DNA from: 66-474 sp039923855
GTDB lineage: Bacteria; Pseudomonadota; Gammaproteobacteria; Xanthomonadales; Rhodanobacteraceae
Assembly: GCA_039923855.1 (NCBI GenBank)
Contig: JBDTBW010000089.1
Location: 1 to 64,000 of the forward strand
DNA length: 64,000 bases
Direction of reading: 5' to 3'
The notes beneath the pieces were generated by a model that saw only the letters and a program-made list of their open reading frames with translations, was not told where the DNA came from and did not search any database. Both the position numbers and the translations under genes were made by a program. Below are positions 1 through 9,091 of this stretch, in pieces. Numbering within the stretch: position 1 is the stretch's first letter; every line of letters begins with the position of its first letter.

Positions 1-104
1 GGCGACACCGCTACAACCACCACCGCCCGCATCGCGCGCTCGGCGGCTTGCCGCCCATCCGCTACGCCATGGCACAATCACCCACAACCTCTACTTTCAA
101 GTGA
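1..104 (+). CDS. IS3/IS481-like transposase, C-terminal end (partial)
   Basis: Only the last 33 codons lie in the window, read in frame from base 3 to a TGA at 102-104. The peptide contains YNHHRPHRALGGLPP, the characteristic C-terminal tail of the DDE integrase (rve) domain of IS3- and IS481-type transposases. The catalytic residues lie outside the window, so activity cannot be judged. It is too short to separate IS3 from IS481. Confidence 0.8.
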   Translation, partial: RHRYNHHRPHRALGGLPPIRYAMAQSPTTSTFK

Positions 105-127
105 CTCGAAAAAACGAGGACACTACA
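1..127 (+). mobile_element. Right end of an insertion sequence
   Basis: The transposase stop at 104 is followed by a short A-rich stretch and GAGGACACTACA, ending at about 127. Read from outside, the end begins TGTAGTGTCCTC, which has the 5'-TG terminus usual for IS3/IS481 elements. The other end and any target duplication are outside the window, so the boundary is inferred. Confidence 0.5.
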
Positions 128-183
128 GGTACACTCTCATAATCATCTAATCATCGCTACAGCGAATCCCCGACCGATTCGAG

Positions 184-1434
184 CTACCGCGACCCCGTCG
201 CGGCGAACGCCGGTGGCTTCAACGCCTTCAGATAACGATCGCGCAATAGTGCGACGCGTTTGACGTACACCCGGGTCTCGTCGTACGGCGGCACGCCGCC
301 ATATTTGCGCACCGCGTCCGCACCGGCGTTGTAAGCCGCCGCCGCCAGGCCGATATTGCCATTGAACGTCTTCAGCAACATCGCGAGATAACGCGCGCCG
401 CCGCGGATGTTCTCCCCGACATCGAAGGGATTGCGCACGCCAAGATCGCTGGCGGTGCCCGGCATCAACTGCATCAGCCCTTGCGCGCCCTTGATCGACA
501 ACGCGGCCGGATTGAAGCCGGATTCCGCGTGGATCACCGCGCGTAGCAGCGCCTCGTCCACGCCGGTTTGCGCGGACGCGAGACGGATGTCGTCGTTGTA
601 AGCGTCCAGCTGCAATGTCACGTTGTTCCAGTCGACGCGCGAGTGCACGTCGCAGGCAACGCAGGTGCGCATGATGTAAGTGAACAACATCCTCGCATTG
701 GCGCCCCGCGCGCGCGTAGCGACATTGGTGTACTCGATGCTGCCGTCGGCGCGCGCGATGCGATATACCGCGCCGCGTCGCGAGACATAGGACGGACGCG
801 GATTGTTGACGACGGCGAGCGATGCATCGTGCTGCAACGACGGCGGCATCGCCACAACTGGAGCCGGAGCGGGCACGGTCTTCACCAGCGGTGGCGCCGA
901 CGAAGCCGTATGCGCCGGCGCCGTGACACGCGGCGTCAGCAGATGCGGCAACAGGTCGGTCGCCACCGCATCCAGCACCGATATCGGCCAAGGCTCGGCG
1001 ATCGACAACGCGGTCATGCCGACGGGAGGCAATTCACGCACGACCGGCGCGCCCGCATCGCGCAGCGGCGTGACCGTGATGACCGCCGGATTCGGCGCTG
1101 GCGCATCGGTGATCGGCACCTGCGCGACCGGTATCGGCTGAGCTTGTACCGATCCTGCCGCCGCCGCGGCTGTTGCGACGATCGGTTCATCCTGCAATGT
1201 CGCCGCCGGGATTGTCGTCGACTCGACCAACGGTTTCGGGACATGCCTTGCACGCGGCGCGCTCTCGATGCCGCTGATCACCCGGCAGCCTTTGTAATGG
1301 CCAATGTGACTGGCAAACACGATCTCGCCCTGATCTCCTTTGCACCGATAAAGCACCGCCGCGCGCGCAGGTGTGGCTAGCGCGGTCAAGATCAACGTAG
1401 AGGAAATCAGCGCACACGCCGCCGCCACGCGCAT
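184..1434 (-). CDS. Lytic transglycosylase with SLT domain and DUF4124-like repeats
   Basis: This is an exported murein hydrolase of about 416 aa. The ATG at 1434 starts a good signal peptide (MRVAAACALISSTLILTALA, cleavage near residue 25); an upstream in-frame start would bury it. The C-terminal soluble lytic transglycosylase domain (about residues 283-400) has the catalytic Glu in IHAESGFNP (E304), then GAQGLMQLMPGTA and AAAYNAGADAV, the standard family motifs. The N-terminal part has two DUF4124-like units (VLYRCKGDQGEIVF near residue 27 and VYRIARADGSIEYTN near residue 223). They are separated by about 150 residues of Ala/Pro-rich linker. It should cleave the MurNAc-GlcNAc bond to an anhydro-product in the periplasm. 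It stands alone and faces the IS end. Confidence 0.88.
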   Translation of the reverse strand: MRVAAACALISSTLILTALATPARAAVLYRCKGDQGEIVFASHIGHYKGCRVISGIESAPRARHVPKPLVESTTIPAATLQDEPIVATAAAAAGSVQAQPIPVAQVPITDAPAPNPAVITVTPLRDAGAPVVRELPPVGMTALSIAEPWPISVLDAVATDLLPHLLTPRVTAPAHTASSAPPLVKTVPAPAPVVAMPPSLQHDASLAVVNNPRPSYVSRRGAVYRIARADGSIEYTNVATRARGANARMLFTYIMRTCVACDVHSRVDWNNVTLQLDAYNDDIRLASAQTGVDEALLRAVIHAESGFNPAALSIKGAQGLMQLMPGTASDLGVRNPFDVGENIRGGARYLAMLLKTFNGNIGLAAAAYNAGADAVRKYGGVPPYDETRVYVKRVALLRDRYLKALKPPAFAATGSR

Positions 1435-1614
1435 CCTTGATGGCGTGCAAGACAATGCGGAAACGGGCCGCGCGCAACGGCCGCCCGTGCCCCCTTGGCG
1501 GATGGCGGTGTCCATGGCAGCCCGGAGTGTGCCCCTATCTGCCCCGGTTGCCAAGCGTTCAGGGTCACAATTCGGGCGAGAGACAGCGGCAAGACGCACC
1601 GCCCTTACACTAGA

Positions 1615-2991
1615 ATGCCTGATCTCTTATTGATTGCAGCAAACAACGTGTCCGGCAAGCTCTTCATCAAGACCCACGGTTGCCAGATGAACGAATACGA
1701 CTCCGCCAGGATGGCGGACGTGCTCGGCGCGGCGCACGGGTTGGAGTTGACGGCGGACGAACGCGACGCCGACGTGATCCTGATCAACACCTGCTCGATC
1801 CGCGAGAAGGCGCAAGCGCGGGTGTTCTCGCAATTGGGCCGCTGGAAGGAATTGAAGCAGGCGAATCCGAATCTGCTGATCGGCGTGGGCGGTTGCGTCG
1901 CGTCGCAGGAGGGCGAAGCGATCGTCGAGCGCGCCCCGTATGTCGATCTGGTGTTCGGCCCGCAAACCCTGCATCGTCTGCCGCAATTGATCGACGCGCG
2001 CCGCGCATCGGGTCGCCCGCAGGTCGATATTTCGTTTCCCGAAATCGAGAAGTTCGACGCGCTCCCTGAGTCGCGCGCGGATGGCCCGAGCGCATTCGTC
2101 TCGATCATGGAAGGCTGTTCGAAATACTGTTCGTTTTGCGTGGTGCCGTACACCCGCGGCGAGGAAATTTCGCGCCCCTTCGACGACGTGCTGGCGGAAG
2201 TTGCCACGCTGGCCGAACAGGGCGTGCGCGAAGTGAATCTGCTCGGCCAGAACGTCAACGCCTATCGCGGGCCGATGCACGATGGCAACATCGCCGATCT
2301 TGCGCTGCTGATCCGCGCGATCGAGCAGATCGATGGCATCGGCCGCATCCGTTTCACCACCTCGCATCCGCTGGAGTTTTCGGATGCGCTGATTGCGGCG
2401 TATCGAGATGTACCGAAACTTGCGAACTATCTGCACCTGCCGGTGCAGTCCGGCTCCGACCGGATTCTCGCCGCGATGAAGCGCGGCTATACCGCGCTGG
2501 AGTTCAAGCAGAAGATTCGCAAGCTGCGCGAGGTGCGCCCGGATATTTCCGTGAGTTCCGATTTCATTGTCGGTTTTCCCGGCGAGACCGATCAGGATTT
2601 CGCGCAGACGATGCGATTGATCGAGGATGTCGGGTTCGAGCAGTCGTTCTCCTTCATCTATTCGCGCCGGCCCGGCACGCCGGCGGCCAATCTGCCCGAC
2701 GACACGCCAGATGCGGTCAAGCGCGAGCGTCTGGCGCAGTTGCAGAACACGATCAATGCAAACGCGACGAAGATCGGCGTAGCAATGGTGGGCAGCGTGC
2801 AACGCATCCTCGTCACCGGCGCCAGCGCGCGCGACAAGAACGAACTCACCGGCAAGACAGAGAACATGCGCCCGGTCAATTTCCCGGGCGACGCGAAGCT
2901 GATCGGTCAGTTCGTCGATGTCACGATCACTGCTGCGATGGTGAATTCGTTGCGTGGGCGCGTTCGGACCAGCGATGAGGCTGTGGCATGA
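1615..2991 (+). CDS. miaB: tRNA-2-methylthio-N6-dimethylallyladenosine synthase MiaB
   Basis: Radical-SAM methylthiotransferase of 458 aa that adds the 2-methylthio group to i6A37 of tRNAs reading UNN codons. Domain order is canonical. An N-terminal UPF0004 domain carries Cys in KTHGCQMNEYDS (C23), INTCSIRE and VGGCVAS. The radical-SAM core has CSKYCSFC (C168, C172, C175), and a C-terminal TRAM domain follows. ATG 1615 is chosen because it gives a normal N-terminus; GTG at 1648 (VSGKLFIKT) is an alternative, and neither has a strong Shine-Dalgarno sequence. It is followed by phoH and ybeY, the order known in many proteobacteria, with a family C repeat lying between miaB and phoH. Confidence 0.96.
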   Translation: MPDLLLIAANNVSGKLFIKTHGCQMNEYDSARMADVLGAAHGLELTADERDADVILINTCSIREKAQARVFSQLGRWKELKQANPNLLIGVGGCVASQEGEAIVERAPYVDLVFGPQTLHRLPQLIDARRASGRPQVDISFPEIEKFDALPESRADGPSAFVSIMEGCSKYCSFCVVPYTRGEEISRPFDDVLAEVATLAEQGVREVNLLGQNVNAYRGPMHDGNIADLALLIRAIEQIDGIGRIRFTTSHPLEFSDALIAAYRDVPKLANYLHLPVQSGSDRILAAMKRGYTALEFKQKIRKLREVRPDISVSSDFIVGFPGETDQDFAQTMRLIEDVGFEQSFSFIYSRRPGTPAANLPDDTPDAVKRERLAQLQNTINANATKIGVAMVGSVQRILVTGASARDKNELTGKTENMRPVNFPGDAKLIGQFVDVTITAAMVNSLRGRVRTSDEAVA

Positions 2992-2993
2992 AA

Positions 2994-3110
2994 GCCCTCT
3001 CCCTCTTGACAGAGGAGTTTGCTGTGAGGGTCCGGCATTCTTGGACATTGCACTCTCGCCCGAACCCTCATCCGCCTGCCGAACCCTTCTCCCGGAGGGA
3101 GAAGGGTTCC
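2994..3110. repeat. Family C palindromic composite, copy C1
   Basis: It begins 2 bp after the miaB stop. The first half is a CCCTCTCCCT...AGAGG palindrome ending in GTGAGGGT. The second half (from about 3063) is ACCCTCATCCG followed by a hairpin with arms AACCCTTCTCCC and GGGAGAAGGGTT. The same two-part arrangement of about 115 bp recurs at 24274-24387 and 26349-26463. Confidence 0.8.
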
Positions 3111-3133
3111 ACTGGCAACTTCTTCGCACACCC

Positions 3134-4120
3134 ATGACCGACACGCTGACACAACGCGATCTGGTACTCGAACCGGAGGACGTGCAGCGGCTCGCCAACC
3201 TGTGCGGGCCGTTCGACGAGCACCTGCGCCAGATCGAATTGCGGCTTGGCGTTGAGATCAACAACCGCGGCAATGTGTTCCGGGTGATCGGCGAAGATTA
3301 CGCGGTGAAGGCCGGCGAGCGCGTGCTGCGCGAACTGTACGCCAGCACCGAACGCGAAGCCCTCGATGGTCACGCGATCAATCTGCATCTGTCCGAATCG
3401 GGTGTGGACGCGCTGGCCGCGCGTGCCGCGGAAGGCGCGCTGGATGTCACGATCAAGGTCAAGCGCGGCGTGATCCGCGGCCGCGGCCCGAATCAAATCC
3501 GCTATCTGCACGCGATCGCCACGCACGACATTTGTTTCGGCGTCGGTCCGGCCGGCACCGGCAAGACCTATCTCGCGGTAGCGAGCGCGGTGGAAGCACT
3601 GGAAGCCGGCCGCGCGCAGCGGTTGATCCTGGTGCGGCCCGCGGTCGAGGCCGGTGAGAAACTCGGATTCCTGCCTGGCGATCTGACCCAGAAGGTCGAT
3701 CCGTATCTGCGTCCGTTGTACGACGCGCTGTACGAAATGCTCGGCTTCGAGAAAGTGGCGAAATTGATCGAACGCAACGTGATCGAGATCGCGCCGCTGG
3801 CGTACATGCGCGGTCGCACGCTCAACGATTCGTTCGTGATCCTGGACGAGGCGCAGAACACCACGGTCGAGCAGATGAAAATGTTCCTGACCCGGATCGG
3901 CTTCGGTACGATCGCCGTCATCACCGGCGACGTGACCCAGGTCGATCTTCCGCGCAACGCGCGTTCCGGCTTGCGCCACGTGGTCGAAGTGTTGCGCGAT
4001 ATCGACGGCATCAGCTTCACGTTTTTCACCTCGCGCGACGTGGTGCGGCATCCGCTGGTGGCCAAGATCGTGCGGGCGTACGAAGCCGCGGACGAGCGCG
4101 AAAATGGCGCCCCCGGTTGA
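3134..4120 (+). CDS. phoH: PhoH family ATPase (YbeZ type)
   Basis: Cytoplasmic P-loop protein of 328 aa. Residues 138-145 are GPAGTGKT (Walker A) and residues 235-240 are VILDEA (Walker B), inside a complete PhoH domain preceded by a KH-like N-terminal segment. ATG 3134 is chosen; the upstream in-frame extension would be made of family C repeat sequence. The stop overlaps the ybeY start by 17 bp, implying coupled translation. YbeZ is known to work with the RNase YbeY in rRNA maturation; its exact biochemical role remains uncertain. Confidence 0.94.
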   Translation: MTDTLTQRDLVLEPEDVQRLANLCGPFDEHLRQIELRLGVEINNRGNVFRVIGEDYAVKAGERVLRELYASTEREALDGHAINLHLSESGVDALAARAAEGALDVTIKVKRGVIRGRGPNQIRYLHAIATHDICFGVGPAGTGKTYLAVASAVEALEAGRAQRLILVRPAVEAGEKLGFLPGDLTQKVDPYLRPLYDALYEMLGFEKVAKLIERNVIEIAPLAYMRGRTLNDSFVILDEAQNTTVEQMKMFLTRIGFGTIAVITGDVTQVDLPRNARSGLRHVVEVLRDIDGISFTFFTSRDVVRHPLVAKIVRAYEAADERENGAPG

Positions 4121-4577
4121 AGTGTACTTGAGCTACGGCGTGTCGCGGCGCGGCCTGCCGTCGCCCGCGAGTTTCCGTCGCTGGACGCTAGCCGCGCTGA
4201 CCGCCGCGCATCGCTGCGAACCGGCGGAATTGTCGATCCGCATCGTCGGCTTGCGCGAAGGCCGCGCACTCAACCGGCGCTATCGCGGCAAGGATGACGC
4301 AACCAATGTGCTGTCGTTCGCACTCGATTCGGAACGCCCCGGATTGCCGGCCGGCGTTGATCCGCATCTGCTCGGCGATATCGCGATCTGCGCGAGCGTG
4401 GTTGCGCGGGAAGCGCGAAGCCAGGGCAAAAACCGTCGCGATCACTACGCGCATCTGACCGTGCACGGCATGCTGCATCTGCTTGGCCACGATCATCAAA
4501 CCCTGGAAGACGCCTCGCGGATGGAGACGCTGGAGACGCGAATTTTGGCCGGGCTGGGCGTCGCAGACCCTTATTGA
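4104..4577 (+). CDS. ybeY: Endoribonuclease YbeY (rRNA maturation factor)
   Basis: A 157-aa metalloprotein. The zinc motif HGMLHLLGHDH is at residues 121-131 (H121, H125, H131), and the family signature GKDDATNVLSF precedes it at about 62-72. YbeY takes part in 16S rRNA 3'-end maturation and 70S quality control. Its start lies within the end of phoH. In many relatives corC and lnt follow directly; here they do not, and corC is found at 20068. Confidence 0.95.
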   Translation: MAPPVEVYLSYGVSRRGLPSPASFRRWTLAALTAAHRCEPAELSIRIVGLREGRALNRRYRGKDDATNVLSFALDSERPGLPAGVDPHLLGDIAICASVVAREARSQGKNRRDHYAHLTVHGMLHLLGHDHQTLEDASRMETLETRILAGLGVADPY

Positions 4578-4925
4578 TGCAGCGGCAGCGCATCGAACCC
4601 GGCAGGCTTGCGGCAGCGCGCGAATCACACGCTGCCGCCAAAGATCGCGATCGGGTTGAAATGCGTGGCAAGGATTCTGGAACCCTTTGACTGCCGGGAC
4701 TTCCAATGCGTACACGCCATATAGGAGGACAGAACCGCTCTTGAGATTGCCTTGAAATGGTCCGGCCACTAGCTGGGTCTTCTCTCTTGGATCGCTACAT
4801 GCTGGCATCGCTTGTGATGAATGCGTGACAAGCGCTTCGAAACAAGCCGCCGCCCGCGCCAGCGGCTGCAATGGCGGTTGGCGCCGTCATCGCTCGCTCA
4901 TCTCCAGGACGAGAGGACTCAAGTC
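4578..4925. other. Intergenic region without a recognisable gene
   Basis: There are 348 bp between ybeY and the spondin-like gene. I see no convincing ORF, tRNA or strong promoter. An isolated TAGGAGGA lies near 4725 but is not followed by a sensible reading frame. The last 40 bp carry the ribosome-binding site (GAGAGGA) of the next gene. Confidence 0.5.
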
Positions 4926-5633
4926 ATGACCAAAATCCGAACGCTCGCGGCGAGCTTCGCCGTATTGCTCGCTTGCGTCATTACATTGTCGGCCAGCGCA
5001 GCGGAAACATCCGGCCGGCGAAATGGCACACACACCGTTCGCTATGAAGTCACCATCACCAACCTGACACCCGGGCAGCAATTCACCCCGATTCTGCTCG
5101 CTACCCACGATGCGTCCGTCAAACTGTTCACACTCGGCCAGCCGGCGAGCACGCAGTTGGGCACGCTCGCAACGACAGGCAACCCCGCGCCGCTTGCGGA
5201 TCTGTTGAACTCGACGCCCGGCGTCCGGGAGGTCGTAACCGGTGACGGGTTCACCAATCCCGGCAGCAGCATCACCTTCGATATCGATGCCGGTTTCTTC
5301 GACCGTCTCAGCGTTGCAGCGATGCTGATACCGACCAATGCCGCGTTCTTCGCCCTCAATGGCGTGGAGTTGCCGTTCTTCGGTTACGAGCGCGACGTGA
5401 CTTTGTACTCCCCGGCCTACGACTCGGGAACGGAACAGGAAGACGAGCTTTGCAAGGACATCCCCGGTCCCTTCTTCGCCGAATGCGGCGGTCCCGGCGG
5501 CGGCGGACAACCCGGCGGAGGCGATGGTTTCGTGCACGTCAGCAGCGGCATCCACGGCGTCGGCGATTTCACACCGGCTTTGCGCGATTGGCGCAATCCG
5601 GTGGCAAAGATCGTGATCAAGCGCGTGCGTTGA
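4926..5633 (+). CDS. Exported spondin-domain protein
   Basis: Protein of 235 aa with an N-terminal signal peptide (hydrophobic ASFAVLLACVITLSASA, cleavage near residue 24). The body matches the spondin_N-type domain: YEVTITNLTPGQQFTPILLATHD, a middle section around DAGFFDRLSVAAMLIPTNAAFFALNG, and a C-terminal DWRNPVAKIVI strand. A Gly/Pro-rich loop (GGPGGGGQPGGGDG) and two Cys interrupt the end of the domain. Bacterial members are secreted proteins of unknown role. ATG 4926 is preceded by a GAGAGGA Shine-Dalgarno sequence; a longer frame exists upstream without one. A strong terminator follows the stop. Confidence 0.75.
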   Translation: MTKIRTLAASFAVLLACVITLSASAAETSGRRNGTHTVRYEVTITNLTPGQQFTPILLATHDASVKLFTLGQPASTQLGTLATTGNPAPLADLLNSTPGVREVVTGDGFTNPGSSITFDIDAGFFDRLSVAAMLIPTNAAFFALNGVELPFFGYERDVTLYSPAYDSGTEQEDELCKDIPGPFFAECGGPGGGGQPGGGDGFVHVSSGIHGVGDFTPALRDWRNPVAKIVIKRVR

Positions 5634-5658
5634 GCATTCCGCACGTGCCGCAGTACTG

Positions 5659-5691
5659 AAACAGGGTCAGAATGTCTGGCCCTGTTTTTTT
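5659..5691 (+). terminator. Rho-independent terminator after the spondin-like gene
   Basis: A 13-bp stem (left arm 5659-5671 AAACAGGGTCAGA, right arm 5675-5687) contains one G-U pair and a 3-nt loop. It is followed by a T-run to 5691. Confidence 0.85.
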
Positions 5692-5838
5692 GTATCGCAT
5701 GTCACCTGGATGGAACGGGGCTAGGTGCAGCGACCATTCACACGCACGCGAAATGCTGCCCGCAAAGGTGTAGCGCGTTGCCGCAATCGGTCGCGGCGTA
5801 TCAAGCCGCTTGTCAGCGCGAACGGGCGAGGAGAGCCG

Positions 5839-6633
5839 ATGAAGCGGTTATTGCTGCTGGGTTTGTTTGCGAGCAGCGCGGGAGTTTGCTCCGCTGCCGG
5901 TGCCCAGGACTTCTCCCAGCAGACCATCAGCACGGATCGGCCGGGAATTCCGTTCGGCACGTCGACCGTGCCAACCGGACATCTGCAGATCGAGTCCGGC
6001 GTGCCGACTTTTCAGAACTCGGAAATACCCGGCGGCAACAGCTTGCTGCTGAGCACGCCGGCTTTTCTGCGCTATGGCGTGACGAACTCGTTCGAACTGC
6101 AATTGGGCGTTTCCCCATACAACCGACTGACCACCCATTCGTTTGGCCAAAGCGATTCGGTCCGCGGAACCGGCGACATCCAGCTCGGCGCGAAATACGC
6201 ACTGCTGGCGGGCGGTGCCGGCACGCCTGCCATCACGCTGGTGGGGTTCGTCACGGCTCCGACCGGGGGCAGCGCATTTTCCGGCGGCCGCCCCGCCTAC
6301 AATCTCAATCTCGTCACCGGATGGAAGCTCGGCGACAGCTCCGGCCTGACCACGATGATCAGCTACACGCGCTCGCCGATAGCCGGCGACCGCCATGTCG
6401 ACAGCGGCACCCTGGCCCTCTCCCTGAGTCACTCCTTCAGCGGCCGCCTCGGTGCCTACGTCGAGGCCGGGTACTTTCCGGGCTTTCGCAACGCCGCCGA
6501 CACTGCGTTGGCGGGTGCCGGCGTCACCTATCTCCTCACCAATCATCTGCAGGTCGACGGTTTTTTTGACGTCGGCCTCAACCGCGCCAGTCCGAATTCG
6601 CTGGTGGGTACCGGCATCTCGTTTCTGTTTTGA
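5839..6633 (+). CDS. Outer-membrane beta-barrel protein (MetA/phenol-degradation transporter-like)
   Basis: Protein of 264 aa with a signal peptide (MKRLLLLGLFASSAGVCSAA) and alternating hydrophobic beta strands throughout. It ends in SFLF, the C-terminal phenylalanine typical of outer-membrane barrels recognised by BamA. The opening TDRPGIPFGTSTVPTGHLQIESG matches the family annotated as MetA-pathway-of-phenol-degradation-like or putative transporters. The start has a GAGGAGAG Shine-Dalgarno sequence. The substrate is unknown, and no catabolic genes accompany it. Confidence 0.75.
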   Translation: MKRLLLLGLFASSAGVCSAAGAQDFSQQTISTDRPGIPFGTSTVPTGHLQIESGVPTFQNSEIPGGNSLLLSTPAFLRYGVTNSFELQLGVSPYNRLTTHSFGQSDSVRGTGDIQLGAKYALLAGGAGTPAITLVGFVTAPTGGSAFSGGRPAYNLNLVTGWKLGDSSGLTTMISYTRSPIAGDRHVDSGTLALSLSHSFSGRLGAYVEAGYFPGFRNAADTALAGAGVTYLLTNHLQVDGFFDVGLNRASPNSLVGTGISFLF

Positions 6634-6713
6634 CCAATCGGGATTACGGGAAGCTATCCAGAGCGGAGAACCACGAATTATCGGTTGAGGCTAGCCACAA
6701 CGACACTTGTTTC

Positions 6714-7514
6714 TCACAACGGCACGCAGGCCTCCAGCAACGCGTGGATCACGCGCTGCACGCCGACGGCGCGGTCGGGTTGATAGTCGAAACTGTCCTC
6801 GTCCATGTAGGTGCATTGCGCAAGTTCCAGTTGCACCGCGTCGATGCCGTCGTCCGGTTTGCCGTAGTGCCGCGTGATGTAACCGCCTTTGAAGCGCCCG
6901 TTCACGATATGGCTGTAGTCACTTGCGTCCTGGCCGCCACGCGCCCGTTCGCGTAGCACGGCCGTCAAACGTTCCTGCAGCGTCGGCGAGAAGCTCGCGC
7001 CATCGGCGGTGCCGAGATTGAAATCCGGCAATTGTCCGTCGAAGAACATCGGCACGCGGCTTTTGATCGAGTGGCCGTCCCACAAGACGACTCGACCATG
7101 TTCGTCACGCAGCCGATGCAATTCGTTTTGCAGCGCGCTGTGATAAGGCCGCCAATACCAATCGACCCGAGCGAGGATTTCCTCCGATGTCGGCTCTCGT
7201 CCATCTAGATAAATCGATTCGCCGGCGAAAGTGCTGACCGGCACCAGCGCGGTTTCGTTGCGGCCCGGATACAACGCGTGACCGTCCGGCGGACGGTTGA
7301 GATCGACCACGTAGCGCGACCAGCGTGGCACGATCATCGATGCGCCCAGTTCCTTGGCGAAGCCGTACAACAAACCGACGTGCCAATCGGTATCGGGGAC
7401 GCGGCGCGCGGCCGGCGTCAGGCGCGGTGAAAGCAATCCCGGTACCCCGGTACCGTCGTGCGGCAGACTGATCAACAGTGGCTTATCGCCGCAGTGCAGA
7501 GTGAAATTTTCCAT
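6714..7514 (-). CDS. hutG: N-formylglutamate deformylase
   Basis: 266 aa, full length for the N-formylglutamate amidohydrolase family (PF05013). Diagnostic stretches are LLISLPHDGTGVP near the N-terminus, DTDWHVGLLY, VVDLNRPPDGHALYPGRN, VVLWDGHSIKSRVPMFFDGQLPDFNLGT and NGRFKGGYITRHYG. It would hydrolyse N-formyl-L-glutamate to L-glutamate and formate, the last step of one histidine-degradation route. The other hut genes are not in this window, so the pathway link is inferred. Confidence 0.88.
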   Translation of the reverse strand: MENFTLHCGDKPLLISLPHDGTGVPGLLSPRLTPAARRVPDTDWHVGLLYGFAKELGASMIVPRWSRYVVDLNRPPDGHALYPGRNETALVPVSTFAGESIYLDGREPTSEEILARVDWYWRPYHSALQNELHRLRDEHGRVVLWDGHSIKSRVPMFFDGQLPDFNLGTADGASFSPTLQERLTAVLRERARGGQDASDYSHIVNGRFKGGYITRHYGKPDDGIDAVQLELAQCTYMDEDSFDYQPDRAVGVQRVIHALLEACVPL

Positions 7515-7728
7515 CCTGCGAGTTTAACGATTTTCTGCCGGCGGGAATCAAAATGGATTACAGATCGCATCCTGCGATCTGCCCTTCGGGCCGCCTTCTG
7601 CGTTCGTCTCCGGCATCCTGCCTCCGCCGTCCTGGTTCCGTTCCCGATGAAGCCGGGAACGGCCCCGGAATGACGGCAGGATTTATTGCCGGTGCCTGTT
7701 TTCTCTACTCTGTCTTCTGCTCTCTGCA

Positions 7729-9084
7729 CTACTGCATCAGCACGAGTTCCTCGGATGAAGTCGGATGGATCGCCACTGTGCAATCGAAATCCGTCTTGCG
7801 TGCGCCCATGCGCAACGCAACCGCGAAGCCCTGCAACATCTCGTCCATACCGTGACCGATACCGTGGATGCCGACGATGCGTTCGTCCTTTCCTGCGCAA
7901 ACCATTTTCATGAGCGTGCGCGTCTCGCGGCCGGCCAGCGACAGCAGCATCGGCGTGAACGAAGTCGAATGCACGCGTACCGCGTCGCCGTATTTCGAGC
8001 GCGCCTGCTCTTCGCTCAATCCGACGCTGCCGATCGGCGGATGCGAAAACACCGCGCTGGCGACGTTTTCATAATCGAGGTGCGCGTCCGGTTCATCGCC
8101 GAACAAACGCCGCGCCAGGGCGCGCCCTGCCGCGACCGCCACCGGCGTCAAGGCTTTTTTGCCATTGACGTCGCCGAGCGCGTACACGCCCGGGACGCTC
8201 GCATTTTCGTATTTGTCGGTAACGATCTGGCCATCGTCGCCGCGTGCGATACCGGCGGCGGCGAGTTGCAGCGATTCGATATCCGGCACGCGGCCGACCG
8301 CCCAGATCAATTGATCGTAAGGCCCGTGCCGCGCGTGGTCGGCGCAATCCAGCCACAGCGCGCCGTCCTCTTGTAGCGCGCCGCGCACCGCGCAACCGCA
8401 CTGCTGGTGGATACCGGCGCTGGTCATCGATGCGCCCAACGCGTCGCCGAGATCGGCGTCGAATTGCCACAACAGGCGCCGGCGCGAAAACAACTCGACG
8501 TGAGAACCAAGCGCGTGCAGCACGCCGGCCAATTCCACCGCGATGTAACCGCCACCGATCACGCCGACGCGTCTGGGGCATTCCCGCAATTCGAAAAAGC
8601 CGTCGGAATTGATACCCATGTCAGATCCGGGAATATCGAGTACACGCGGACGCGAGCCAGCAGCAATCGCGATATGCGGCGCGCGATACGTCGTGTCGTT
8701 CGCTTGCAGCGTGTACGCATCGAGGAAATGCGCATTCTGTTTGATGACACGCACGCCCGCCTCGTCCAATCGCCGCGCATAGCCTTGACGCGCGCGCAAA
8801 ACATAGGCGTTGCGGCGCGCGACGAACGCCGGCCAATCGAGCATGCCACACGACCCGTTGAAGCCGATCTCCAGCGCGAGGCGCTGCATTTGCGCCAATT
8901 CCGCCGCCCACCACATCGCTTTTTTGGGAACGCAGCCGCGATTGACGCAGGTGCCCCCGAGTTCGCGCGGTTCGAACAATGTCACCCGCGCGCCATGGCG
9001 GGCGGCGCGGATGGCGAGCGCGAGTCCGGCCGATCCGCCGCCGATCACCAGCAAATCCGATTGCGTGTCGATTTCTTCGCTCAT
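7729..9084 (-). CDS. gor: Glutathione-disulfide reductase
   Basis: 451-aa flavoprotein disulfide reductase. FAD-binding GGGSAG is at residues 15-20 and the redox disulfide is in GGTCVNRGCVPKK (C46, C51). The NADPH-binding segment is VIGGGYIAVELAGVLHALG, and the C-terminal dimer/active-site motif is HPTSSEE. The CVNRGCVPKKAMW spacing and the short arms favour Gor over lipoamide or mercuric reductase, although the NADPH-site Ala/Gly pattern cannot be tested here. It lies 7 bp downstream of dadA on the same strand, so the two are probably co-transcribed. It keeps cytosolic glutathione reduced. Confidence 0.88.
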   Translation of the reverse strand: MSEEIDTQSDLLVIGGGSAGLALAIRAARHGARVTLFEPRELGGTCVNRGCVPKKAMWWAAELAQMQRLALEIGFNGSCGMLDWPAFVARRNAYVLRARQGYARRLDEAGVRVIKQNAHFLDAYTLQANDTTYRAPHIAIAAGSRPRVLDIPGSDMGINSDGFFELRECPRRVGVIGGGYIAVELAGVLHALGSHVELFSRRRLLWQFDADLGDALGASMTSAGIHQQCGCAVRGALQEDGALWLDCADHARHGPYDQLIWAVGRVPDIESLQLAAAGIARGDDGQIVTDKYENASVPGVYALGDVNGKKALTPVAVAAGRALARRLFGDEPDAHLDYENVASAVFSHPPIGSVGLSEEQARSKYGDAVRVHSTSFTPMLLSLAGRETRTLMKMVCAGKDERIVGIHGIGHGMDEMLQGFAVALRMGARKTDFDCTVAIHPTSSEELVLMQ

Positions 9085-9091
9085 GGTGAAC

